The notes under the pieces were generated by a model. The model had not been told where the DNA came from. It saw nothing but the letters and a program-made list of their open reading frames with translations, and searched no databases. A stretch of DNA of 10,001 nucleotides from Clostridia bacterium (GTDB lineage: Bacteria > Bacillota > Clostridia > Lachnospirales > WQUN01), in NCBI GenBank assembly GCA_025997155.1, contig BNUF01000082.1, forward strand, positions 1 through 10,001. Reading direction: 5' to 3'. Shown here piece by piece: positions 1 through 8,153 of this stretch (the stretch's first letter is position 1; each line of letters starts with the position of its first letter). A program made the position numbers and the translations under genes.

Positions 1-76
1 CATTAACTTCACTTTTTAAATGACCATTCTTCAATGCGTTCAACGCTTTTTCCCTTAAATCTATTGAATATGCCAT
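1..76 (-). CDS. IS630-family transposase, N-terminal part (runs off the window)
   Basis: An ATG at 76-74 opens a frame reading MAYSIDLREKALNALKNG, continuing HLKSEVN to the window edge. This is the typical start of IS630/Tc1-mariner family transposases, whose first ~60 residues form a helix-turn-helix that binds the element's inverted repeat. Only about 25 codons are visible, so the catalytic DDE domain cannot be examined. No clear Shine-Dalgarno site precedes the ATG; the upstream stretch is A-rich. The frame is too short to show up in ordinary ORF scans. I am confident of the family from the N-terminal pattern. Whether the transposase is intact is unknown. Confidence 0.72.
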   Translation of the reverse strand, partial: MAYSIDLREKALNALKNGHLKSEVN

Positions 77-123
77 ACTTTTATTTTAACACATCTATTC
101 AATATTTTAAATAGCCTTGACTA
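1..123 (-). mobile_element. IS630-family insertion sequence, 5' end, inserted in a res gene
   Basis: The transposase start lies 47 bases inside the point where the neighbouring res frame stops matching its family. IS630-family elements insert at TA and duplicate it. The res reading frame runs GTG AAT A and then meets a TA (125-124), so the element most likely begins at 123 with TAGTCAAGGCTATTT on the minus strand. The exact boundary could differ by two bases because the sequence is TATA here. The other end of the element is outside the window. Confidence 0.6.
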
Positions 124-505
124 TATTCACCCCCTCGCGAATAGCCACACTCGGAACAACCACGATAAACTTTGTAAAACCATACTGCTTATGCAACTCA
201 AACATAGTTTTTGTATAAACGTATGTCTTGCCCGTCCCCGTCTCCATTTCAACGCAATACTGATTGCCCGCCAAATCGTCCGTAATTTGCAAGCTATGCC
301 GTTTCTGAACGTCTTGCATGTTCTTCAGCAGTTGCTCGTCCGTAATATATAAAGCGTTGGCGACACCAATCCCCACGTCAAGATTAAGTTGAGTTTCGTT
401 CGTTATGCTGAAAGTATCCTGCTTCTTCCTCTGCCCTTTGAACAAGTCAACAACAGCGTTCACCGCATCAGTCTGAAAGTCTTGATTTTTGAATTTGAGT
501 TTCAT
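107..505 (-). pseudogene. Type III restriction enzyme Res subunit, 5' fragment cut by an IS
   Basis: The frame starts at ATG 505, seven bases after AAGGGG. An upstream in-frame ATG at 547 has no such site. It encodes the N-terminus of a Res helicase-nuclease: a Q-motif-like segment (residues ~7-15, NQDFQTDAV), the Walker A motif METGTGKTY (87-95) that binds ATP, and motif Ia [11 protein letters not shown] (115-125). Complete Res subunits are about 900-1000 residues with a DEAH box, the rest of the SF2 motor and a C-terminal PD-(D/E)XK nuclease. Here only ~127 native codons survive; the last few residues (IVKAI) are read from the IS630 end and a stop follows. No mod (methyltransferase) gene precedes it, which is the usual arrangement. 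The remainder may lie beyond the IS. It cannot make a working restriction enzyme. Confidence 0.85.
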
Positions 506-512
506 ATGATTA

Positions 513-518
513 CCCCTT
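513..518 (-). promoter_or_regulatory. Ribosome binding site AAGGGG of res
   Basis: AAGGGG sits seven bases before the ATG at 505-503. It selects this start over the in-frame ATG at 547, and the protein family also begins at this methionine ([10 protein letters not shown]). Confidence 0.6.
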
Positions 519-561
519 ACAGCAAAAGTTATAAATCTTTTTCTCAATACACTTTTATCTT

Positions 562-590
562 ATTCTACCACAACTCGAAAGGCATATCAA
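562..590 (-). promoter_or_regulatory. Predicted sigma70-type promoter for the res fragment
   Basis: On the minus strand TTGATA (590-585) is separated by exactly 17 bases from TAGAAT (567-562). Each box differs from consensus at one or two positions. Transcription would start near 555 and leave a ~50-base leader ending in the AAGGGG site of res. This lies in the only sizeable non-coding gap downstream of the helicase (506-645), where I see no convincing terminator hairpin. Confidence 0.6.
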
Positions 591-645
591 TAGTACAAGT
601 GACTTACAATTTGCTTTTTCAACAAAACATCTTTTAATTTACGGT

Positions 646-3600
646 TTAAGATATAGTTGATGCCGATATATTTAGTGCAAATTTAATGCTATCTACAGCA
701 TAAGCCTTTGAGTATTTTGCTTCAAAGTCGCTAATAAATACTGTGTCATAAACTTGGGGTTTAAGCAGCATAGATGGGTATATCACTATCTTTAATTCAT
801 CGCCTATATTTGAAGTAGCAAGTATTTGATTATTTCTGTAATTGATGTTTACACCGTAATCACTCAATATTCCCGTGAACGGCTGAATCATATTTTTTTG
901 ATCATTAAATAATATGCTTTCTTTTACCTCCCCTGTTTTTGCCCAGTTCAATAATTGCAACGCCGAAAATCTATCTAAGTGTTGATGATATATATAGTTA
1001 TGGTAATGTTTAAGACAATCATGGCAAGCATTTTCGCAATTACATTCATTTAAGAAAGATTCAGTACCTTTCAGGAGGGTTTCAATTTGAAACGCAATCC
1101 CAGACGAATATCCCGCGCCACTCGACAGACTATCATATAGGTATATATCCACATATGTTGTGCCGTTGCTTTGGCGTAAACGATAGCCCGCATTTAATTC
1201 AGTAAACTCTATATCAAGTAAAACACTTGTCTGTAATCTTAAGGCTTCCGCGAGCGAACGCGCAGCTCTTACAATCCACGGATTTTTATAAACAGATGTA
1301 TTGATTTTTGTATCGTCAAGGACAACCTCAATAACAAGCATATCTGTAATAAAGTCAAAGCCTAAGGCATAATTTTGCGCGTCAACGTGCCGACATTTAT
1401 TAAGCTGAAAGCGGGAACGATATGGGCGGTCAACATATAGTCCCTTTTCGTTTGTATATGCTTTTATCTCATCTCCAGCAATTGCGGCACCACAGTCTGG
1501 ACAAATCATAAATCCTTTGTCTGATTTACCCTTATTACGCATTATTACGCGTTGGTTGTTTCGAACCGCAATCTTTGAGTTCTGGTAGCCGATAATATCA
1601 CGAAGGTCGTTAGAATCTGGCAAAGCAGAATATTCTGGTGCCTCGGCGGATGAATATACCTCTGATACCTGTGCTTGTTGAATAGATTTCCCATTGATTG
1701 GCGCGAATCCCCAAGGTTTGAGCATTGGTAAATCTAACTTTACAGGCTTGCCACATAACGGGCAGTTCCCTTTCTGCAAGTCATCATCAAGACCAAACCA
1801 TTCGCAATTTCCGCAAGAATGGATGTTTTTAACATAATTAGGGTCTCGCACAAATAATTGGGCTGGATTCTTACTTTTTATCTCACTGCCTCCGTAATAT
1901 AGACCACCTATTTGAAACGTATTTTTATCAATTACAATCGATCGCCCAGGTGCGTATTCGCTTATCGCAATGTCTAGTCCGTGTCCCATTTGATATTCGG
2001 ATTTTCCCTTAACATCATTAACGTAAACGCTAACTAGATTTTTGGGAAATGAATAAGTTGGTATAATACCTTCCTCGTACAATGCACCCAACAAGTTTTT
2101 TCCATCGGTAAACATAGTTTTCTCGTACAACTCGGGATGCACTCGGCGTTTTTCATTAAGTTTATTCAGTTCTTTGACAAGATGCTCATGATGCGATGTC
2201 TCGAAATCAGGATTTATTGATAAAGGTAGGACTATCCCTTTATAATTATGAAAGTTCTCTGCGAATATTAAAAACTTACCATACCAATTTTCAAAGAAAT
2301 CTATTGTTTCGGTTTTGTCAAGACTTTCAGACACGGAACGTAAGAAACCCGAAACAACTATTATGCTCATATGTCTCCATAGTAATTTTTCACTTTCTAT
2401 ATCAATCCATGGTTTGCGAGGAGTTCCTCTAAACATTTGCTCGGGATTTCTAAAATATCGGCTATCATGTACACCATTTTCGCAAAAAGTAACGATTGTT
2501 GAAAGCAATGCACCGCGCCGTCCCGCACGTCCTGCGCGTTGCTGATAGTTTTCGCGCATTGGAGGAACATTACGAAGTCCTACCGCAACCAACGAACCAA
2601 TATCTATACCGACTTCCATTGTTGTAGTACAACTCAAAACATCAACAGGGTATTCGCCTTCACGTAATAAATCTTGAAAACGCATTTCATACTGCTCAGT
2701 TCTCGACCACATATCATCGCGTTGGTCTTTATGGGAAAGTTGAGCTGTATGTTCTTCTGTATCTATTACGTTGATTTTTCCTCCGCCTAAAGCGAAAAAT
2801 ATAGGATTACGCCAAAATCCTAAAGCGTCGTATTCATTGCTTGTCATTTCGGCTATTTCATCACTTCCGCAAAGAGGACATCTGCCTTTAAACGCAAACG
2901 CCGTTATTTCTGAACATTGTTTGCATTTTAACCATTTATGGGAAACGCCATTTTTTACAGCTACCTTTGACAACTGAATGTAATATTTGCCATCAGAGCC
3001 GTCAATAAACTCTTGGTGGAGAATCTTGCGCCATGTTTTATAATTTGTATCGCCCTCTTTCCAGTTCATAATCTCTGAAAAAAGTTTAGTGAATTTCCAA
3101 TCTCGAGATAAGCCAAATTTATTAAAATTATGAAATGCCTCACGGCGTTTGTCATTTATTTGATGTCCCAAAGCTATATTATTAGGTAATATCGACATTG
3201 CCCACGCATTAAAACTAGAGACCAATTCTTCTCCGCTAATTTCAATCCCAGAATCCTCAAATTGTTCAATGCAACCTTCCAAAACTTCTTTGGTCGGTTC
3301 AATCCACGCAAAACCAGTATCGTAAAAAGTATTATACGCACCACAAAAGAGCCGAATCAAGTGTTCTTGTGCCGTATCAGGAGCGTTTGAAAAAGTTAGG
3401 TTTGGTTCAAAGATTTTATCGCGTTTTGCTTTGCTGGCAATAGTCTTTTTTGTCTTTGCGCAATCTTCATTAAATTTGTCGCGACTGTCGTTACTAAATA
3501 ATTGAATATTTCGCTCAACTGCCGCTTTAACAAAATATCCATATAGGTCATCTAACGATAAATCTTTGTCCGATTTAGACATTTCGACAATTGCAATCAT

Positions 3601-5703
3601 AAAAAGCTGCATAACAGCAAGTTCGTCAGATGATTTAGACATATCAAGAGCAAGCCTTGCCGCACGTTGACGGTTATCTGAGAAAAGCAGCACCTTTCTG
3701 CCTTCATTTGGGTATTTTTCGTTATTAGTTTTGCCGCTTACCGAGTCCTGTGCATTAAATTGTGCTTTTACGATATTATAAAAAGATTGATTGCCCTTTG
3801 TTGAAAAATCAGTCAATGGTAGCTTGTTCAAAATGTGCTGACAATGAGGACATGTCGCAAATGTCATAATGTCGGGACTACTTTTATCCGTATGGTCGCT
3901 GTAATATAGTTTGAGAATATCGGGGTGTGAACGTGCCGAATCATCACCAAAGTATATGAATCCGCTCTTTGAATCAAGATAGCAAGGTTTTGCGGGGTTT
4001 TTGCCTTTTCTTTTGTACTGTTTGTTTACATTTGGAACAAAAAAATGAATTTCCCGCATGTTTTTATCAAAGTAGAGTCCAGGATGCCTCCAGAGATAAC
4101 TTTTCCCTACCGTTTCACTGACATAACCGCGAATAAATAACGCTCCGCAACGTCTGTCGTTTATCAACTCATAAACAGTACCTCCACATTCGGGGCAATT
4201 GAAAACATTATCTTTAATGAATATCTGACCCAAAGTAACCCCTTCATAGGAGTGTGAACAAGGGCAGTTCGGATTCGTACAACAATAGATGCCTTGAATT
4301 CCTCTAAATAACATATGAAGTCTTATAGAGAACATAGGTTCTCCTGTTGCTTTTAAAAAATTTGAAGAATCGCCAAGCAAATCATAAGCTTTCGTAAGTG
4401 CGTCAGCATGAGGAATTTTCGGGAATACCGCCTCCGCAATATCATCAATCGAAGAAGCGTTGCCACAGCAAGTACGATATAGTGTTTGCAAATTTTTATC
4501 GATAATATCAGCGTTTTCTTTGACGATAGTCCCGAAAATATAATGAAAAGAATCGGCATCGCTCGCGGTAAAGAGTTTCGCGAAAATGTTCACAGCATTT
4601 TTGTCATCAGAATTATCATTTGGCATACTTGCAGTCGTGAGGATAAATTGAACTTTATCGCGACCTATGCCGAGTCTGTGAAACAGACGCCTTAACAAAA
4701 GCGCAACCTCACCGCCCGACGCGCCACGATACATATGAGCTTCATCAATAATAAAAAGCAATCTATTATCTGTGCTGAAATTTAACCACTCAATTGTAGA
4801 ATCCCAAATATTATCTTCACGAGGGCGAAGCAACATATACTCAAGCATTGAGTAGTTTGTAATCAATATGTCAGGGCAATTTGACTGCATTTCAAATCGG
4901 GTAATAAGTTCGGCATCGTCGGAATCTGTGTAATGTCTATTGTTTTTTAATCCTTCGATAAATTTATCAAGATTTTTTTTCGACGGTATTTTTCCTTCGT
5001 TGAGGAGAGTATCGTAAATTTCCTGTGACATTCCGCTTGAAGGCAGCAATCGAGACAGTGACTTCGCAAGTTCTCTGTCAGAATCTTTATCGGGCTTTTC
5101 CCCAGCATAAGGAGTCCTTCCTGTATACATACCAAACTGTGGACGACGTGAATTCTCGGACGTTGTATTTCTAAAAATAGAGACAAAATCCTCAACGCCA
5201 ATTATTCGGCGCAAACGACTTATCTGGTCGGCAACAAGAGCATTCATTGGGTACATAGCAATTACGCGTACACCGCGTTTACTCCAGCTATCTACATTGT
5301 TTTTTGCTTCATTCGTCACTTTCGCAATCAAAGGCCACATAAAACACTCAGTTTTGCCAGAACCAGTTCCCGTGGAAACGAATAAATCTTCGCCTTTAAA
5401 GGCATGTTCTAACGCTTCAATTTGGTGAGAAAAAGGTGTTTTGAAAACACCAAGATTACTTTCCGCGAGTTGATTAAAAAAGTTCTTAACCCACTCAACC
5501 AATCTTAAACCGTCTAACCCCTGCGGAGCAATTTCGTATGACGCTGGCAGCTCCACATAAGGAGTTTGCCACAAAACACCTTGCTCATCTAACTTGTCGC
5601 TAAGCGCGGATAAAAGAAGATTGTTTTTACCGATATATTGCGTTTTAATGTACGTTGACAACTCTGTTCTAAGTTTGTAATGTATCGTTTTTACTGTTTC
5701 CAT
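646..5703 (-). CDS. druE: Giant DUF1998-type SF2 helicase, DruE-like (Druantia anti-phage system)
   Basis: This is a 1685-residue ATP-dependent DExH helicase. Visible motor motifs: Q-motif region ~89-109 (PFSHQIEAL), Walker A GTGSGKT (112-118), motif Ia (149-160, MYPMNALVADQ), motif Ib (~277-291, PDILITNYSMLEYM), DEAH (320-323), TTAS (356-359), motif V (1025-1038, VGIDIG) and motif VI QRAGRAGRRG (1055-1064). The two RecA lobes are separated by about 650 residues. Cysteine pairs suited to zinc occur at 474-482/503-506, 618-621, 927-930/942-945, 1297-1300/1314-1317 and 1401-1404. The C-terminus carries a DUF1998-like region (~1440-1590) with SSGAGYSSG and the cluster C1554, C1556, C1560, C1563. 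MrfA/YprA helicases share this architecture but are ~750 residues; DruE proteins are giant like this one. GAGGAG lies eight bases before the ATG, inside the preceding gene, which overlaps by 13 bases, so translation is probably coupled. The frame is intact. DISARM or Dpd helicases are alternatives. The helicase call is near certain, the DruE label moderate. Confidence 0.9.
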   Translation of the reverse strand: METVKTIHYKLRTELSTYIKTQYIGKNNLLLSALSDKLDEQGVLWQTPYVELPASYEIAPQGLDGLRLVEWVKNFFNQLAESNLGVFKTPFSHQIEALEHAFKGEDLFVSTGTGSGKTECFMWPLIAKVTNEAKNNVDSWSKRGVRVIAMYPMNALVADQISRLRRIIGVEDFVSIFRNTTSENSRRPQFGMYTGRTPYAGEKPDKDSDRELAKSLSRLLPSSGMSQEIYDTLLNEGKIPSKKNLDKFIEGLKNNRHYTDSDDAELITRFEMQSNCPDILITNYSMLEYMLLRPREDNIWDSTIEWLNFSTDNRLLFIIDEAHMYRGASGGEVALLLRRLFHRLGIGRDKVQFILTTASMPNDNSDDKNAVNIFAKLFTASDADSFHYIFGTIVKENADIIDKNLQTLYRTCCGNASSIDDIAEAVFPKIPHADALTKAYDLLGDSSNFLKATGEPMFSIRLHMLFRGIQGIYCCTNPNCPCSHSYEGVTLGQIFIKDNVFNCPECGGTVYELINDRRCGALFIRGYVSETVGKSYLWRHPGLYFDKNMREIHFFVPNVNKQYKRKGKNPAKPCYLDSKSGFIYFGDDSARSHPDILKLYYSDHTDKSSPDIMTFATCPHCQHILNKLPLTDFSTKGNQSFYNIVKAQFNAQDSVSGKTNNEKYPNEGRKVLLFSDNRQRAARLALDMSKSSDELAVMQLFMIAIVEMSKSDKDLSLDDLYGYFVKAAVERNIQLFSNDSRDKFNEDCAKTKKTIASKAKRDKIFEPNLTFSNAPDTAQEHLIRLFCGAYNTFYDTGFAWIEPTKEVLEGCIEQFEDSGIEISGEELVSSFNAWAMSILPNNIALGHQINDKRREAFHNFNKFGLSRDWKFTKLFSEIMNWKEGDTNYKTWRKILHQEFIDGSDGKYYIQLSKVAVKNGVSHKWLKCKQCSEITAFAFKGRCPLCGSDEIAEMTSNEYDALGFWRNPIFFALGGGKINVIDTEEHTAQLSHKDQRDDMWSRTEQYEMRFQDLLREGEYPVDVLSCTTTMEVGIDIGSLVAVGLRNVPPMRENYQQRAGRAGRRGALLSTIVTFCENGVHDSRYFRNPEQMFRGTPRKPWIDIESEKLLWRHMSIIVVSGFLRSVSESLDKTETIDFFENWYGKFLIFAENFHNYKGIVLPLSINPDFETSHHEHLVKELNKLNEKRRVHPELYEKTMFTDGKNLLGALYEEGIIPTYSFPKNLVSVYVNDVKGKSEYQMGHGLDIAISEYAPGRSIVIDKNTFQIGGLYYGGSEIKSKNPAQLFVRDPNYVKNIHSCGNCEWFGLDDDLQKGNCPLCGKPVKLDLPMLKPWGFAPINGKSIQQAQVSEVYSSAEAPEYSALPDSNDLRDIIGYQNSKIAVRNNQRVIMRNKGKSDKGFMICPDCGAAIAGDEIKAYTNEKGLYVDRPYRSRFQLNKCRHVDAQNYALGFDFITDMLVIEVVLDDTKINTSVYKNPWIVRAARSLAEALRLQTSVLLDIEFTELNAGYRLRQSNGTTYVDIYLYDSLSSGAGYSSGIAFQIETLLKGTESFLNECNCENACHDCLKHYHNYIYHQHLDRFSALQLLNWAKTGEVKESILFNDQKNMIQPFTGILSDYGVNINYRNNQILATSNIGDELKIVIYPSMLLKPQVYDTVFISDFEAKYSKAYAVDSIKFALNISASTIS

Positions 5704-6665
5704 TCCGAGTTCTCCTCAATTATTCTATACCCGAGTTTTTGAAAAATTCGTTTGAAAGTTGGGTATAACGAAACCGATATTATTCTGTGCCACGGGCTTC
5801 CTTCTATATTCCAACTATAAAGTTCAAAAAAATTTTGTTCAGCGGGCGGCAATAAGTAATCTGTTATTAATTCCATAGTGTTTATTTTTTGTTTGACTCT
5901 TAAAATTGGTGAGATGCCGTTTGCAATCCGTAAAGCTATCGCAATACGGCGATATTCACCTTTTTCAACTTGCCAATCGGATAAGTCGCTTTTTTGAATT
6001 TTATTTAGCGAACGTAAAATAGAATATTCCTTATGAGTGTTTTCTTTGCTTCTGCACAATATCAATTCACTTTTGGGCGGGTTTGATTGCCAATAACCGT
6101 TTTGAGGGCTTTCGGTTAAGTTTAAATACTCTTTTTCTGTCGGAAAACTATCTATGGTTTCCCATCTAATTTTTTGTGAAAAACGAACAAACCAATCGTT
6201 AATGTCAAGTTCTTCAAGTCCAAACATTTGTTCTATCGAAAAAAGTGTACTCTGATTACCATGAGCATAATACATTCCCAACCCGCTAACATTAACTTTT
6301 TCCCAAGGAGGAACACCTCGAATAAACGAGATACCGCTGTCTGTAGAAATAGTTGACTTTGGGTATGCGAGCCTATTGTTTTTATGTAACATATAACCAG
6401 TTAAAGTATAAATCTCTCTTATTTTCTTACAATCAATTTCGTTTATATTAAGAATCAAGTTATTGCCGCATTTCAAAATATGTTGCATAGATACCTCATG
6501 CTCTAAGTTCTCTGCCTCGGCGATATCATCATCGAAATCGTAAAGTGCCGCAATCATATGACAACCGACTAAACTATACAAAACTCGCCTATGCCACTCT
6601 TCAGCAGATTCGCTAGATTCTTTTGGGATAGACAAATTTTCAGAGATTTCTAGAATTAATGTCAT
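5691..6665 (-). CDS. Unknown protein, 324 aa, in the DruD position of the operon
   Basis: I do not recognise this family from sequence. It is a soluble, mixed alpha/beta protein with no signal peptide or membrane segment. It is acidic near residues 43-57, and a region rich in aromatic residues and glycine (RGVPPWEKVNVSGLGMYY, about 116-133) looks like a conserved core. The C-terminus (~265-320) is rich in tryptophan and tyrosine. The ATG at 6665 overlaps the stop of the upstream gene as ATGA and follows GGGTGA by six bases. Its own 3' end overlaps the helicase start by 13 bases. This tight packing says it is made with the helicase and probably acts with it. By position (immediately before the giant helicase) and by size it fits DruD of type I Druantia; that is an inference from gene order, not from motifs. 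The frame is undamaged. Confidence 0.8.
   Translation of the reverse strand: MTLILEISENLSIPKESSESAEEWHRRVLYSLVGCHMIAALYDFDDDIAEAENLEHEVSMQHILKCGNNLILNINEIDCKKIREIYTLTGYMLHKNNRLAYPKSTISTDSGISFIRGVPPWEKVNVSGLGMYYAHGNQSTLFSIEQMFGLEELDINDWFVRFSQKIRWETIDSFPTEKEYLNLTESPQNGYWQSNPPKSELILCRSKENTHKEYSILRSLNKIQKSDLSDWQVEKGEYRRIAIALRIANGISPILRVKQKINTMELITDYLLPPAEQNFFELYSWNIEGSPWHRIISVSLYPTFKRIFQKLGYRIIEENSEWKQ
5712..5717 (-). promoter_or_regulatory. Ribosome binding site GAGGAG of the DruE-like helicase
   Basis: GAGGAG lies eight bases before ATG 5703, within the last codons of the upstream gene. It supports this start and translational coupling of the two genes. Confidence 0.65.
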
Positions 6666-8032
6666 TGTTTTTCACCCATAAGTTTATATATTTCAATTTT
6701 ATCTTTATCTGAAAGATTTACTGCAGATAATAGTTCTACTAGCTCTTCTCGTTTGTTTAAAGAAATCATTACGGGTAATGTTTGAAGTAAAAGCATTTCG
6801 TATTCGGATATTTCTTTGTGTATGTCGGAAGTTATGCCCAATAACATTTTACAATTTTGAAAAGCTAACACAGGAAGGACATATGCTGGAAATATAGGAG
6901 CTCGTCCTTTCCTTTTCTCGTTGTATTTAATTGAGCTTAACGTGCCATAAAAATCATCAGTTTCATTGCTAGATAAGAAATACTCCGTAAAAACGGGCAA
7001 AGCATAATTACACATACTGCGCGGTTCTATGGATAATTCTTCAGAAGTTTGCGCGACAAAACAGATGTAACTACTTTTTGCAATATTCAATATCAAATTC
7101 ATACAACCAAATCCATTGTGAACAGCAATAATTTCTGGTTTCAAAGCTTTGTTATCAAACATATTATCTTTTACAACTATTTTGTCAGCTGTTTTGTTGA
7201 AGATAGTTGCACTCAACGCATCAATTATTGCGTTTGCGCCAAAACCCGCAAAAATCAACGGTACATGTATAATATACGCCGATAGCATATACGCGCTAAG
7301 GGCGGAACAGAGTCTCTTATCTGCAACACCCGCAGATTTGAGGTTTTCTTTAAGAACCTCAAATATATATTTTATATCAGTATGTTCTTCGGGATTCTCG
7401 TCAATTGAACTTCCGAAAAACACACTGGAGGCATCGTTTATCTCAGTAGAACTTTCCCCGCAAAACAAGAAATATTCGGCAAAGAACGAGGCTAAATCGC
7501 CTTTAGCGTCAGCAATTTTTCCACGAACTTGTTCCGTTATGTTCTCCGATAAATGCACCTTACTTTCGTACTCGTTGGCTATCTCTGTTTTGAGCTTTTC
7601 CATTTCGTCACATTCAGCACATAAATCGGAAAGACGTTCTTCTTTTTTGGAGAATTCTTCAATAAGTTGTGAGTTTTTTCGCTCCCACTCATCTTTAACT
7701 GCTCTTTGAAATTTCTGTCCGATTTCAGCATTATGCTCAACAAGGTGTAACATAACTGATTCAGAAAAGTCATCTTCAGCAAAATATTCTTCGCACTCTG
7801 TTGCAAATTTGTTAATATAGTCGGTTGCTTCTTCAATCGAGCAACGGCACTCTTCGGAGATATGTCTTATGAGTGTGTCCGATGGTATTTTAACAAAATT
7901 ACGTATTATTTCTTTATCAGATTTCGAAAGACCTTCCGTGCATTTACTAATACGGTTTTTTATGGCTTGTCGTACTGTATCAGCTGGTGTCCTTAACAAA
8001 ACCCGTCCATGTGATGTCGGCAAATCTAAATA
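6662..8032 (-). pseudogene. 3' part of a split ~636-codon gene (DruC position), coiled-coil protein
   Basis: This frame encodes the last ~455 residues of a gene broken at 8032 by a small mobile element. The only available start is a TTG at 8023 without a good Shine-Dalgarno site, and the frame runs back into a stop within the element at 8050-8048. Numbering from that TTG, residues ~105-165 are strongly charged and heptad-like (coiled coil). Residues ~250-345 (PLIFAGFGANAIIDALSA, later VHNGFGCMNLIL) have the feel of a P-loop ATPase fold that lacks the GKT/S lysine. No other motif is recognised. Its last codons overlap the next gene by ATGA. Joining it to the 5' fragment at 8177 after removal of 145 bases gives continuous RFYLDLPTSHGRVLL. 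It might still be expressed as a shortened protein from the TTG. Confidence 0.78.
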
Positions 8033-8051
8033 TTTGAGAACCCGTACTCAA
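8033..8051 (+). repeat. Left terminal inverted repeat of the MITE-like element
   Basis: TTTGAGAACCCGTACTCAA pairs with the sequence at 8157-8175 with two mismatches. The six outer and six inner bases (TTTGAG, CTCAAA) can also pair with each other across eight bases. Confidence 0.8.
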
Positions 8052-8153
8052 AAAATCCGTAAGAATGTCGGCAAACAAAAAATAATAGCTGCATATTTAA
8101 CCAACTGCTTTGAAATTTCGTAATCTCCGTAATCCAAACAGGTTTTTGATTGT

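Noticed and set aside
389..637. 82-codon plus-strand frame opposite the res start and promoter
   Set aside because: It is antisense to a recognised res gene and its promoter, has no ribosome binding site and no recognisable product.
506..645. Terminator after the helicase stop
   Set aside because: The gap is AT-rich but shows no GC-rich hairpin followed by T residues on the minus strand. Only the res promoter and ribosome binding site are supported.
4947..5201. 84-codon minus-strand frame inside the helicase
   Set aside because: It is an alternate-frame shadow of the helicase motor domain, whose own frame carries clear motifs across the same bases.
7149..7709. 186-codon open frame on the plus strand
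   Set aside because: It is antisense to the coiled-coil gene, its composition is that of a reverse-complement shadow (serine/leucine rich, no motif), and it has no ribosome binding site.
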